64,000 bases of DNA from Taxillus chinensis (lineage: Eukaryota; Streptophyta; Magnoliopsida; Santalales; Loranthaceae), in NCBI GenBank assembly GCA_023512835.1, contig CM042088.1:56603579-56667578 (forward strand), written 5' to 3'. Below, piece by piece: positions 24,766-36,284 of this stretch. Each line of letters starts with the position of its first letter. Position 1 is the stretch's first letter. The notes under the pieces are model-generated. The model made no database searches. It had not been told where the DNA came from and saw only the letters and a list, made by a program, of their open reading frames with translations. Made by a program: the position numbers and the translations under genes.

Positions 24766-27250
24766 TTGAACAGGTCATTAGAGATTCCCTGCGATTTGCA
24801 CAAGATGGATGCATTAACACTAATCGGGAAGCCCAAAATTGATAACCTCTATTGCCAGCCCCTAAAATGCCCTAAGATCAATGCCAGGTGATAGAGGATA
24901 AAATTTGGAGACTAACGCACTTGACCGAGCTCAATTCTGATTTAAAATGAAGAAGTTATGGCCAAAACAATTTTCATTGGAAAAAGTCAAACCTGCCAAA
25001 AGACGGTCAATGCCCCTGGTCAAACTGCCCGGAAAAGTGACTGTGCGAAATTCTCCAAAACATCTATTTAAGCAAATACGGGTCTTCCTAAACAATCCCC
25101 AAAAGGTCGTCCATTTTTCGCATTTTGGGTGGGGGTAAAAAGGTAATTAAAGGTTTAAAAACAAAACTTGACTCGTAGCCTCGAAGTGTCGGTAGGTCGA
25201 AGCTTCGAAGACTCGAAGCCTCGAAGCCTGTAAGCCTTCCAACACTCCAACCTGCCAACACTTCGACCCGTTGACCGTTGACCTTCGACCCTGTCGACAC
25301 TTCGACCCGTTGACCATTGACCTTCGACCCTGCCGACACTTCGACCCGTTGACCATTGACCTATCGACCTATCGACCTTCGACCCACCGACCTTCGACTC
25401 GTTGACTGTTGACCTTCGACCCTGCCGACACTTCGACCCTTTGACCCGTTAACCTTCGTTGTTTGGCTTCTTTCGTTGGCTCTCTCGCTGGCATTCTCGC
25501 TGGCTACTCATGGGACATGTTTTAATGAGCTGGCCATCTGACAGAATCATTTTTCAACGCCTGTCGGTCACATGTGTTAAATGAAAACTTAAAAAAAGAC
25601 AATCACGAGCTGCACAGGTCGCCAGACCACCCGACCACGCACAGAATCTAGAAATAAAAATACTGCATCAATAATACAGCATTAAATGCCGCAATCAATG
25701 CAATCCAGCCAAATCCTTTGAAATGCAGTCCTCTGTTCAGGCGAAAAAGGGGGTTGGACCAAGGAAAAAAAAGGGGGAGTTCGGCAGGAGAGAAAAAAAA
25801 AGGAGAGTTCATCCAAAAAAAAAAAGAGTTCGGCAGAGAGGAAAAAACAAAGTTCAACCCCAGAAAACAAAAAAAAAAAAGAAGAAGAAGAAGAGAGAGA
25901 ACGCCCAGATTACGCCCAGGCCCTGATTACGCTCAAGCTCTTCCTTTTCCCCAACGTCTTCACATCAAAAAACGCCCAAGCTCCTTCTTAAGAAAACGCC
26001 CCAGTCTAGAGATCAAACACCCACGAAAATCAAAGAAAATCCCAGGAGTCTTCGTTCCAATCTCTCTCTAAAAACAAAAAAAATAAAACCACGAAAATCC
26101 CAAAAAAAAAATCCTAAGAGCCTTTCTCCAATCCTTCCCCACTTCCAGTTCACCTCTGGCATCAATTTCAGACTCCGACTAAGCTCCGGCGCACTGCACA
26201 GGCACGGGTTCACAACTTTCCACTGAATTTGGAGGTTCGTCCAGCACCACCGACGCCAGCAGGAGAACTCGGACGTGGTGATCTTTAAAGTTAGTTCACT
26301 TACCCTTTTTATTGTTTTCTCTTCCTTTTTTTCGGTTATTTGTATTTCATTTTATTTTTGTTTCCTCTCTTTTAACGTTGTAATCATTTCTATTTTGCTA
26401 GTTTGTTTTGTGTATTTTGTTATATATACTTGTAATATGTAAACAGTAAAAAAAAGGCAAAAAAATAAAAAAAGAGAGAGAGAAAGCTAGAAAAAAGGGG
26501 AGCGCAAAAAAAAAGAGATGAAAAGAAAGAAGAAAAAAGAGTGGCTTTATTTTTGCTTATTTATGGATGTCATAATCACACACCCCACGTTTATGTTTTG
26601 TGTTCATTACTTTGATATGCATTTGTAACAAGCGTGACTTTAGGTTTTCAAAATAAAACAAACAAAACGGTTTTGCAAAAAAAAAAAAAAAAAAAAATAA
26701 AAACACAAAAAACAAAAAAACAAGAAAAAAAACGTTTTTTTCTTAACAAAACACAAAAACCAAAAAAAGGAAAATAAAAAAACATATTTCCATTTTTTAG
26801 GACTTTAATTTCCAAAATAAAACCAAAAACCAAAACAAACCTCTAGGATCTCATTCCCTACTTCAAACAAAAAAAACCAAAACTTTTAGGATTCGCTTTA
26901 GAAATTTAGGGTAAATCCAATTAAACCATGACTTTAATAAATAACTTAGCTAAATAAAAATCATTGACTTTTTAGGAAATCTAACCCAGTCGTGGCAGTG
27001 CAAATAAAATAGAAAACCTCCTCCTCCGAAAATAGATACCGAAAGGGCGCTGTAGGGGTGCTAATCCTTCCCTACACGTAACCAACTCCCGAACCCTTCT
27101 CTAGATAACGCAGACCACACCTTTAAACTACTCAAAGTAGAGGGTATCCAACTGTACCCCAAAAACAGTTGGTGGCGACTCTAAAATTTCTCACCATTAG
27201 TTTAGTTTGAGCTCACCCCAAACGAGCCCGGACGAAAACCAGTGATGACA
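24646..27250 (+). mobile_element. Nested solo LTR of a sister family, TSD ATATA
   Basis: Runs from TGTTGGACCCC to CAGTGATGACA with exact ATATA flanks at 24641-24645 and 27251-27255. Both ends match the ends of the outer element's LTRs but in opposite orientation, and a terminal block at about 27020-27250 is homologous to 15891-16110. The middle is unrelated or highly diverged. It lies in the leader of the outer element, upstream of gag. A stretch at 24713-24751 copies the DNA just outside its left end (see findings). Long A-rich tracts at 25780-26040 and 26440-26870 create spurious lysine-rich frames. Confidence 0.85.
25170..25450. repeat. Minisatellite of CGACC/TTGACC words
   Basis: Tandem, imperfect units of about 36-40 bp read cacttcgacccgttgacc.ttgaccttcgaccctg. 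To the left it grades into a tcgaag-rich stretch (25180-25230). It lies within the nested LTR. Confidence 0.8.
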
Positions 27251-27859
27251 ATATACATAAGATTAGGTTATTAAACAATAATAGTCATGAAACAATGAGA
27301 AAAATAACAATATAAGAAAGAATAACAACAAGAATATTTACAAGACAATATATAACTAGATAGCAGTAACAATATAGTCTACTATGAATGTATCTATCCT
27401 TTAAAAGGAAGGCTAAAATGAGCAAACAACATGTGGGTCAATATCCCTAATGGACTTCTATTGCTGAACCTATCTTATTCGTTGGTCCCCAAACTTCCTC
27501 TATAGAGGGCTTCGTACGCCATGGGATTTACCGGAGGGGGGCCTTAAAAGGATGAACCTTAAAAGGACCTCAAGCTTAAGTGAGGAGTCCGGGGTCCCGT
27601 TGCGGATAATGATCAACGCGCAGGGCACCCAAATAAACCTCGCTAACCTAACTTGTGAAAACCCGGGTATAGGGTTATGCATGAATGCAACAGTTAGGAA
27701 AAGCAGTAAAACATAACTATTATGGCATCAAAGCTTGTAAAGCACAACTATCATACAACAATAATGTAAGCGAGTAAAATAAACAAATAAAGAATAATTA
27801 AGTGAGTAAAAACAAAAAAGAAACCTCTTAATCTTAATTCTAAGCCTAACTCTCTAACG

Positions 27860-27877
27860 TCCCCAGCAGAGTCGCCA
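27860..27877 (-). other. Primer-binding site of the 15.5-kb element
   Basis: Minus strand reads TGGCGACTCTGCTGGGGA, two bases inside the 5' LTR. It begins with TGG as needed to pair with a tRNA CCA end. From memory it resembles the arginine-tRNA type PBS reported for Ogre-like elements; the tRNA should be confirmed. Confidence 0.7.
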
Positions 27878-27879
27878 AC

Positions 27880-30800
27880 TATCATCACCGAATTTCGTCT
27901 GGGGGGAAACCCGCTTTTGGGGATGCGGTTCTCCCACCCTTCACCCGAATGGTGATGAAAAAGAAACAGAGTCGCCACCAATAGTTTTTGGGGTGCAGTT
28001 GGTCACCTAAAATGATCTACATCACCAGAACAAGGTTCGGGAGTTTGTTACGCACAGGGAAGGATTAGCACCCCCGCAACGCCCTTTCAGTACCTATCTT
28101 AGGAGTTTGGGAGGTTTCTAATTTGTTTTAACTAATTTAAAAAGTAATTAAATTTACCAACGACCTAAAGGTCTACTCTTTTTATTTTTCTAAGTCATTT
28201 GTTGAAGTTAAAATTAAATCTAATTTATCCTAAGTCTAAAAAAAATCCTAATGTTTTTTTTATTTTTATTATTATTATTATTTAAAAAAAATTCTTTATT
28301 GAAATTCAAACTAACTCTAAGTTATCTAAAGATCTAAAGGAGAGCCAAAGGTAAATTGATTTCAAGTCCTATATTTGACATTCTAAACTACATGCTAACA
28401 TATGCTAAAAGAAATGATGAAAGCCACGTATTGAAAATCTCAAGTGTTTGAAAAGCCAAGTATTTTAAAAAAAGTATTTGAAACGTAAGTGTTTGAAGAG
28501 AAAATTTTTATGCAAACAAAAGAAAACCCCAAATGATAAAAGCTTAGGTGTTAAGAAAAAGCTCAAGTTTGAAAAAAGTTTTTTTTTTTTGGAAAAAAAA
28601 ACATTTTTAATTTAAGAAATGATTTTTTTTAACAATTTTTTTTAAGAAAGATAACAACTAAGAATACAAGTGTGTAGCGTGTAATTGTGTGTTATTCACT
28701 CACAAGCTTCTCTCTTTTTCTCTTTTTTTTTCTCTTTTCTTTCTCTCTCTCTCTCTCTCTCTCACTTTTTTTTCTTTTTTTTTTTACTAAATATCTGATT
28801 TACAGTTACAACTTACAAAATATGTGACTCATAATCACAAAGCCCAAGCTAACAAGATTCCTATGGGCCATGGAGATAAAAAAATAAAATAAATATAAAA
28901 TAACCAAAACAAACTACATAATTAAATGACTAATCTAATTAACATGATACCAGAAGACCAAGTGATCCAAAAAGAAGCATCTTAGTTCTCCAGAAAGAAG
29001 TCGATGCGCCATGGGTGGATGTCCTCAATGTGACAAATGGAGCAGACCAAACACGTGTGAACCCAAAAACCCATGACCAAATAAACCCACATGAACAAAG
29101 CACCAAGACATAACAAGCACGATAGCTGGACTTGACAAGAACCCAGTCTTCAACACAAGAATTCGGACAGAATACCAATGCTACTACAACATGTTCTAAA
29201 ACAGAATACAAAGCCCAGGTGCAAAAAGCATACTAATGTAACCTTTCACACAGACAGACAAAAAGAAAACAACTCATGAAAGAAAACATAAATAAAAGGC
29301 ACCAAACCAGGATGGAAAATATGAAACCTAGAATAAGCAGTACTCATGTGGACTGGCTTGCCTCTTGTGTACACGTACTAGGCTACAAGAAAGATATGAC
29401 AGACTACTTACTACCATATGGAGCACCTATGTTGACACAACGCAGGAAACAAGACAGAATGAGCAAGATATTATATGGATTATCCATGTTGACACAGCAC
29501 ATGAATAAGACAGCATAAGCAAGACAAATACACATGAAGGACACCACGTATACGCAGGAACAATGAAGCACACAAGGAAATCAAACGTTAGAAAACCAAA
29601 GAGGGTGGATGACCGAGAAACCAACCACGCTCAAAAAGGTCTCCTTCCTCCTCAAACGAGCTCTGTTAATGAACTGGGCGTCTCCCCCTTCAATGGCCGG
29701 ATCATGTGGAGCACTAGATCGCCTTCATGAAGGCTGTTGGAGACCGTACGATGGGTCGAGCGACAGCAGTAGGAGGGCCTTAATGCCGTATTTTGGAGAG
29801 GAGAAACAGTGATGCGTCTTGGGGTAATCGGACGTGTTGTCGAGGGGACTGAGGTGACGGGAGTTGGTGTAGTCGGCGTCGGCTGGCTGGAGGGAGAAAA
29901 GGTGGTTCGTCGCGGTGCTTAGCAAGCCATCACGCCGAGGGGGGGGGGGGGGGGATTTTGGAGGACAAGGGCGCAAAGCGACCGTCGGGGAGGTAATTTC
30001 CGATTTTGGAAGTGATGGTGGCCGGCGGAGAGCTAATGATGTTGTCATCGGAATTTGACTGTGGGTACGCGGAGCAGAGGCTAGTGCTTATAACAGCGAC
30101 TACTGTGCTGCTGCTAAGGTCATGGCGCGCTGTGGTTGGGAAGGAGGACTACAGGAAAGGGGAGTCTGATTTTCGGTGTAGTATATGTGAGAGGATGAGA
30201 GATTGGGAGAAATCGTGGCTGTCGGTGATATGATTTTCAGCTGGCGCCACGGGGAGCCCTCTTTAGGTGCGAGGAGGAAGAAGGTGAAGGATGGAGTGAA
30301 TTTTTTTGAATTTCGATTGAAAAGAGAGAGAGTGCCCCGGGTTTGGTGTTGAAAATAGGTTTATATAGAGGGTTAGGGAGATGGTTGCTCTGGCTTGAGG
30401 ATGGGCTTGGCCATGGTTTAGGTGTGGCCAGTGACTCAAGCGTGCATCCATGGGTTCGATTGGATGGGTTTGGTTTTGGTTTGAAGGTGGATGGCCTGGC
30501 TCGAGTGGACTAGGTCCAAGGGAGAGGGAGAGAGAGAGAACCGAGGGATAGCTGGCTGGCCGGTGCTGGAGATATTGTGGTCCTCCGGCTGGTACGGCGC
30601 GGTGAGGGGTGAGGGACGACTGCGTCGTCTGTTTGTGTGGAGAGGAAGGTGACGAAGAGATAAGTGGAAATGTGCGGTTGTGACTTTTTGTTTACAATTT
30701 TATTTTGTTAACATTTTTTGTTTTTAACCAATTAAAAAATGACACGTAGACTATAGGGGAAACTGAAAAGAGAGAAAGAAAAAAAGAAATTTATATTGCT

Positions 30801-31377
30801 CTATTTTGTAATTTTTAACTGATGTTTTGGGTTTTTGGGATTAGCAAAACAATCTGGTTTCCAATAAAATGTGAAAAACATAGTTTTGGACTCGGGGCGT
30901 CACGACAAGCGACCCCGTATCTTTTTTTCTTGAAAAAGAATTTATTTTTGTACCAAAATTGTACCGCGCGTCCCTAAACCGCTTTATTGCTATTTTTTTT
31001 ACGAAAATAAGCTCTTTGAGCAAATATATGCAATATATACTTCAAAATTCTCATAACGACGAGTAGAGTAAGAAAATGAGGGTCGTGACCTGATCCGGGG
31101 TGTCGTTTTGAATATTGTCCGCTGGTTCATCGCTGTTAGCGGTCCAAATACGGTTTTGACCATAACTTCTTCGTTTGACCTCGGATTTGAGCGCAGTTGA
31201 AGGCGTCGATCCTCAAATTTAATTCTCTATCACCTGGGACTGGATTTTTGGTGTTTGAAAGCCTTTTTAAAAGAATTCATCGCAACACCCCCTCAAATCG
31301 ACGGTCACGTCTCTTTATTTAATGTATAAAGCGAAAAATGAATGTTATGTCCAACCCGGACAAAATGGGGTCCAACA
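27880..31377 (-). repeat. 5' LTR of the 15.5-kb element (3498 bp)
   Basis: Aligns end to end with 15891-19405. Visible differences include a gap of 16 bp near 28130 relative to 16128-16145, a longer CT run near 28743-28763, a G run at 29939-29954 where the other LTR has about six G, and scattered substitutions. The first base pair of the far end is TA instead of TG. Confidence 0.93.
29939..29954. repeat. Poly-G tract in the 5' LTR
   Basis: About 16 consecutive G, expanded relative to the other LTR at about 17962-17967. It could also be an assembly or sequencing length error. Confidence 0.8.
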
Positions 31378-31382
31378 GGAAG

Positions 31383-32340
31383 TATGCATACCTCCTAGGT
31401 GGACTCATCCTTCAAAATAATGCGGTGATCACACAATCGAGAAGGTAGCAGGTTATTTGGTAACTCTATAACCTACTAGTGTCTATCTAAGACCTTTTGT
31501 ACCTTCTCAGGCGTCATTTGTAAGTCCCCTTTCTTTTATAACCTTCTAACTTGAACTCCATAGTCATGTCCTCAAAGTCGGTGATCACCTTCCCAATGCT
31601 CTTAAGCCAAGCATTGCCTAAGACCATATCAACTCCTACTAATATGAGCACATGTAAGTTAACAACAATTTTGACTCCCTGCACATTCATCTTCACACTA
31701 GGAATAATCTTTGTACCCTATAACTTTTCCCCATTAGCCACCTTAACCTCCACACAACCTAATCTTCATCACAATTTCAGCATTAATGAAATTATATGTA
31801 GATCCAGAATCAACTAATGGAGAAACTTCATACTTACTAATCCATGTCATAAGCCTCATTGTAAAAGGCTTGGAAACCCCAATCATAACATTGAGTGATA
31901 CTTTAGCTTTACTCTTTAGTTTTTCAACCTTGATCACTCTGAGTTCTCCTTCCTTAGATAAGTTTTCTTCTTTTTTTACCACTATCGCTTGAGTTTTCAA
32001 TCATGAACAACTTTTCTGCTTGATAGTAATGCTTTTTGCTCTACTTCTCTCTACACTTGAAGTAGAGACCTTTGTTTATCCTCTCTTGGACCTCTTCTTT
32101 TGAAAACTTCTTAAACACTTTCCCTTCCTTGTTAGGTCCATCTTCCACAGCTCCCTTCCCTTTGGTGTAGTACCCTAGTTTTAAGGTTTTCCTTGCATAA
32201 TCATCTTTGGAGAGTTTCCTATCTCCATAAGAACTCTCCTCCAGGATCACAACTATTCTCATAGCCTTAAATAGCCTTTGGGGATACTTTCGTTTTAGCT
32301 CTCTTGTTAACAATGGCTTCATCTCTTTAATAAACATCCC
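31383..32340 (-). pseudogene. Ty3/gypsy gag-protease remnant
   Basis: Minus-strand frames, in order from 32337 downward. First is a gag tail with an EEVQERINKGLYFKC zinc-knuckle start. Next is an aspartic protease with its active-site loop VDSGSTYNFI (31743-32000), then the protease C-terminal part with DMVLGNAWLKS (31514-31696). Stops and frameshifts separate them. The frame reaches MSPPRRYAYF, the edge of the RT domain, exactly where the 15.5-kb element is inserted; it resumes at 15890. This is the host element of that insertion. DSG-S-T and the L-G-x-x-W motif are typical of plant Ty3/gypsy proteases. Confidence 0.8.
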
Positions 32341-32344
32341 AGTA

Positions 32345-33330
32345 GCGACTCCTCAGACCATCTTTGAGCAAGAATTTAAAGTCGGCAAAACTCCTCTGTA
32401 TAGATAGCTACTTTTGCATCTTGCTTTAGCTTCGCCACAGTTGCATTATTATATTCACATATGTAGAAAACGATCAATGAGAATTCCAATAAATATTGAA
32501 AAACAACTCTTGATCATAAAGAACACAACTTTGGTGAGGCAAATCTAAGAGTTCCTAATAACAAGAGAGAACACGTGTGATACATCTTCCAAGTGATTTG
32601 CGAGCATGAGACGATACATTCAAAAATCATTCCGCTGAATATCTGACATCTGAAAAGTATTCTTTGAATCCAACATAAACCAATCGGTAAGCTCTCTGTT
32701 GGAAGATCAACCAAAGAGAACTGTAACAGCAAGCTTGAGGAATATTCAACAAATTGTCCTCCCATACAATTTGTCTCTCTCAATCATAAGCTTTATTATA
32801 TTTACTCTTTGTCAAGCTATAAAAATATTCCTTATTCAATTTAAAGTGTATTAGTATATGATATATTGTAAACATTCAAATCAAAGTCTATATTGTCATC
32901 AACCTCCTTGTAATCTTTGTGTGCTCTTCATTTATGATGAACAATATTTTTTAAATTCCTTTATCTTTCCTTATACCTTCCAATTTGTAAAAGAGTCAAG
33001 CTTTCGCAAAGAAAGTTTATTTACTTTCCCTCTAGACTTTTTGTTGTGACCTACAATGCCTATGTCGTTGTACTACTTGGCCATCTCTAAGCGTTCAATA
33101 TGGCAAACATCTACCCATTTCAAGTGGGAGAGAATAATGCAGAGGATCAAAAGCACCAGACTCTTTTGTTCAAGACATGCTCGAAGCCTACTAAATATGT
33201 ATTCAAGATGTGTGTTCCCAAACTATATTTTGCCTTAGACATTATAACCATATGCTCGAAATGATGACTACAATAGACACCCAAAATTTTGTTGCTTGAT
33301 GTGCGAGGAACTAGAAACAAGCATTTCAAG
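32345..33330. other. Unassigned, probably further transposon debris
   Basis: AT-rich and without an intact frame. It lies where the 5' part of the gypsy gag and its 5' LTR would be expected on the minus strand, but I could not recognise either. Confidence 0.35.
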
Positions 33331-33335
33331 ATAAT

Positions 33336-33715
33336 TGTCATACCCCAAACAGCGTGGTGCTGGCGGGCATCTCCCAAGAGGTGCAGGTGCGTGCTATTTG
33401 AGGAGGGGCAAGATGGAAAGCATGGTGTTGGCAGGCATCTCCATGGAAGTTTGTGCAGGAGATCAATGGAGCCCATTCATAGTTCAAACATACCGACTTG
33501 GTTAAAAGCGGGGAGTACGCCACTAGTCTCGAACTTGTTGATGAAGAGGGCACTTGACCATCCCTACAGAAACTCATCGAGAACTGGAACCGTTTTCCTG
33601 ATGAGCCCAAGGCAAGGCAAAATCAGTCTACGTGTGTACCGATTAGTATGACTTATTAAAAGCATCCACTAGAGTGATCGAGTGCTGCACGGGTGAAAAC
33701 CCTGACCTCGTAACA
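33336..33715 (+). repeat. Left LTR of the TRIM-like element
   Basis: Shares ordered words with the right copy: gtggtgctggcgggc/atggtgctggtgggt, caggagat.gatgga, cataccgac/cgtaccgac, gatgagcccaag, gagtgctgcacg/gagtgccgcacg. Confidence 0.75.
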
Positions 33716-34245
33716 AAGTAGTATTAGAGCGATTGCAGCCTGTATCCAGAAAGCTCACTGAGCGCTCTTGCGACAGTTATGCGTGGTCCCTAATCCCAAG
33801 TTTGGAGTGAGCCCCTAAGAGATGGGGGTCAACCAAGTGAAGGCCTTACACGCATCGTGTTTACCAAAGTCGTTGGCAGACGTGCTAGGATGGAGTACCC
33901 AGGGATGAGACAGAGTGGCATTGTGGGAGTTGTAAGGAGCGTGCAGAATGATCTTGGTTCCTTCGAGCTCACCTAGACGCAAGGAGGGCGTTACAAAATC
34001 AAGTAAGGGAGGATGTCATGCCCCGAATAGTATGGTGCTGGTGGGTGTCTCCTAAGTGACGCAGGTGCGCGCCACGTGAGGAGAGGCAAAGCAGAAAGCG
34101 TAGCTGGTGCGGACGGGATAAGCTCAATAATAGTTTGGGCAGGAGATTGATGGAACCCCTTCGGAGTTCAAACGTACCGACCCGGTTAAATGCGGGGACT
34201 ATGCCACTAGGCTCGGACTTGACGATGAATAGGGGACTTGGTCAT

Positions 34246-35611
34246 TGATGGGTGCTAAATTCACCTAATAACCGCAATAGGATGGCGTAGCGGTAGCTAG
34301 CCACGAAGTTGCGGGTTGATCCCACAGGGACAGGATAGAAATCCTCAAGAACAAAATGAACCAAAAGATTGTTTTGAATCCTCTTTTGTCTAAGCGATCA
34401 AAAGATTGTTTTGAATAATTAAATTGATAAAATTAAACGATACAATCAAGATAAATATTGCAAGGATAAAAACACCTAGGAAATTGGTTTTCATTGCAAC
34501 CCAATCATTTGTTCCAATTTTAAAAATAATTTAACATGCAATTTCCATGGCTTTGAGGGTGAACGATCCTAAATTGACCGTTAGCCACTTTTGCATGATT
34601 AACGGTGTGTCGAAACCTCCTAATGGCCTATTCTCGTGGCACATTGAGACAAGATTTGACCCTTTAATGGTCTCTGATGTTCATGGGTCCCCTTAGGTTG
34701 GCAAACTACTTTCGTGGCTGTTATGCCTAAGTTTCAATCCTAAGGTTCAAATAATCAGACGTCACCTTTCAGTCCTTAATCTAATTTTTAACAATTTGCA
34801 CAAATGCAGGTCTCACATTCAACAAACATACATTAAAATTGCTAGGATGCAATCGGGCAACAAAAATTTTATAAAAAAATTATATTAAAAACTCATGGAA
34901 CAAACAATTGGGATTTGACTATTCTCAATCCCTAAGTGTGAAGAGACTACTCACTCATGATGGAAAATAACAAATATGAAATTAAATTTGTTCTTACAAG
35001 TGGATTGAGAAATCGAGAAGAGGAAACATGAAGATGAAAAATCACTCTCTCTGTCACAAAGAACAAATCCTCCAATCTTCGATCTTCAATCTTCAAGAAT
35101 GAACAGTCCAGGATCACCCTGCTAGGGTAGATGGATTAAGGAATTTTCTTCAATTTCTCTTCTCCCCCTACATCTCAAATAGCTTCCTCCATATATAACG
35201 TTCCTTTGCTACTCAAAAAATGGTAGAAAAATAAGACACGTTTTGGTTGACAGCTTAGGGAAACGGTAAATATCTAGCGGAGATGTAAATAACAAAAAGA
35301 GGCAAAGGACGACGTTTGTCATGACGAAGGCAAAAGCCTGTTGCGACGGAAAATGTATTTCTTCTACGCTACAACAAAGGCAAAAAGACCTGTTGCGACG
35401 ACAACCTTTGTGCATGATCGTCTTATGCTCTAACTCACCCGATTCTTCTTTGTTTGCCTGCAAAATACACTTAAAACACAATACAATTTTACAAAACACT
35501 AAAACATTGCAAACAATATAATTTAACACTCATTTATAATAAAAACACTCTGAAATGATTGCAAATAAGGAAAAAATAAATGCAAAATCTCTATATAAAT
35601 TATGTTCGTCA
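34246..35611 (+). mobile_element. Solo LTR inside the TRIM-like right LTR, TSD GTCAT
   Basis: Runs TGATGGGTGC to TATGTTCGTCA with exact GTCAT flanks at 34241-34245 and 35612-35616. Removing it restores the alignment of the two TRIM-like LTRs. A TATA-like catatataacg at about 35190 on the plus strand supports plus orientation. No coding similarity; the open frame at 35209-35529 (-) is not credible. Confidence 0.85.
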
Positions 35612-36239
35612 GTCATCCCTACACAAACTAGTCGGAAACTGAAGTTATTCTCTTGATGAGCCCAAGATAGGGCGAAACTAGTCTAGGTGTGCCTTGATTG
35701 GTATGACTTACTCGGAGCATCCACCAGGATGACCGAGTGCCGCACGAGTTAAAACCTTGACCCCATGACATAATACTTCCTATTGGGTCATGGCCACCAA
35801 CAACAAATGGTTATTGTTTTAAAAGAATATTCGAGAATTTCTTTGTTAACATTATAAATTGGCGTGGTTATTTATTTAGAGATATGTCATATATTCATGA
35901 GTTTTTATTGTTTTTATGTTAATTTTATTTTTGATTACTTTGAATTAATAACTTATTTAAGAGATTTGATAGTTAAAATCATTTTCTTTTGAATTAACAT
36001 TGCATCATCTATACTAATACAAAGTTATTTGTATTCATAACGCCCAACGCAACAGGACATCTTTTATTAACGTTTTTAGCAAATAAATATTAAACAAAAT
36101 TTAAAAGTTGAAAAGCTTTCAAATTGATTAACGCCCGACGCCGCGCTTCGTCCGGCGAGAAAAGCAAATGGACGAACGGCACATTGAAAATATCGCGACA
36201 AATAGACGACAAATTTTAAAAGAACGGGAGAAATAAAAA

Positions 36240-36250
36240 TAGCCGTTGGG
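36240..36250 (-). promoter_or_regulatory. MSA element upstream of the NACK-type kinesin
   Basis: Minus strand reads CCCAACGGCTA, a full match to the mitosis-specific activator consensus YCYAACGGYYA bound by three-repeat MYB (MYB3R) factors. Two further AACGG cores lie nearby, GAACGGC at about 36174-36180 and GAACGGG at about 36222-36228. MSA motifs are known to drive G2/M expression of NACK-type kinesin genes. Confidence 0.7.
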
Positions 36251-36284
36251 GTACCTCGAATTCAAATCAAGATTGACGACAGCC

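Larger units (their letters stand above)
15891..31377 (-). mobile_element. Full-length LTR retrotransposon, Tat/Ogre-like, gag only
   Basis: The two LTRs (15891-19405 and 27880-31377) are long and highly similar, with TGTTGGACC..GATGACA ends on the minus strand (the last dinucleotide is mutated in one copy). The 5-bp target duplication GGAAG is exact at 15886-15890 and 31378-31382. On the minus strand the order is 5' LTR (27880-31377), PBS (27860-27877), leader, gag (24122-22682), a 3.3-kb non-coding 3' part with tandem repeats, then 3' LTR. The gag sequence is of the plant Tat/Ogre lineage of Ty3/gypsy. No protease, RT, RNase H or integrase similarity was seen, so it is non-autonomous. A solo LTR of a related family is nested at 24646-27250. 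Without that insertion the element is about 12.9 kb. Confidence 0.9.
33336..35770 (+). mobile_element. TRIM-like small LTR element with split right LTR
   Basis: The left LTR (33336-33715, about 380 bp, TGTCATACCCC..GTAACA) and the right LTR (34014-34245 plus 35617-35770) are homologous along their length. Only about 300 bp lies between them. A degenerate initiator-Met type PBS (agtagtattagagcg) follows the left LTR and a purine tract (aagtaagggagga) precedes the right one, which sets plus orientation. The flanks share only TAAT. There is no coding capacity. Size and structure fit a TRIM or a small internally deleted element; LTRs are longer than in classic TRIMs. A solo LTR splits the right LTR. 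Confidence 0.72.

Noticed and set aside
25718..26071. Lysine/arginine-rich frames (25718-26071 and 25723-25926, +)
   Set aside because: They result from A-rich low-complexity tracts in the nested LTR. No family similarity.
33050..33110. Minus-strand words resembling a zinc knuckle (..GIVGHNKKS)
   Set aside because: The required cysteines are missing and the frame is broken; too short to assign to a Mutator or Copia protein.
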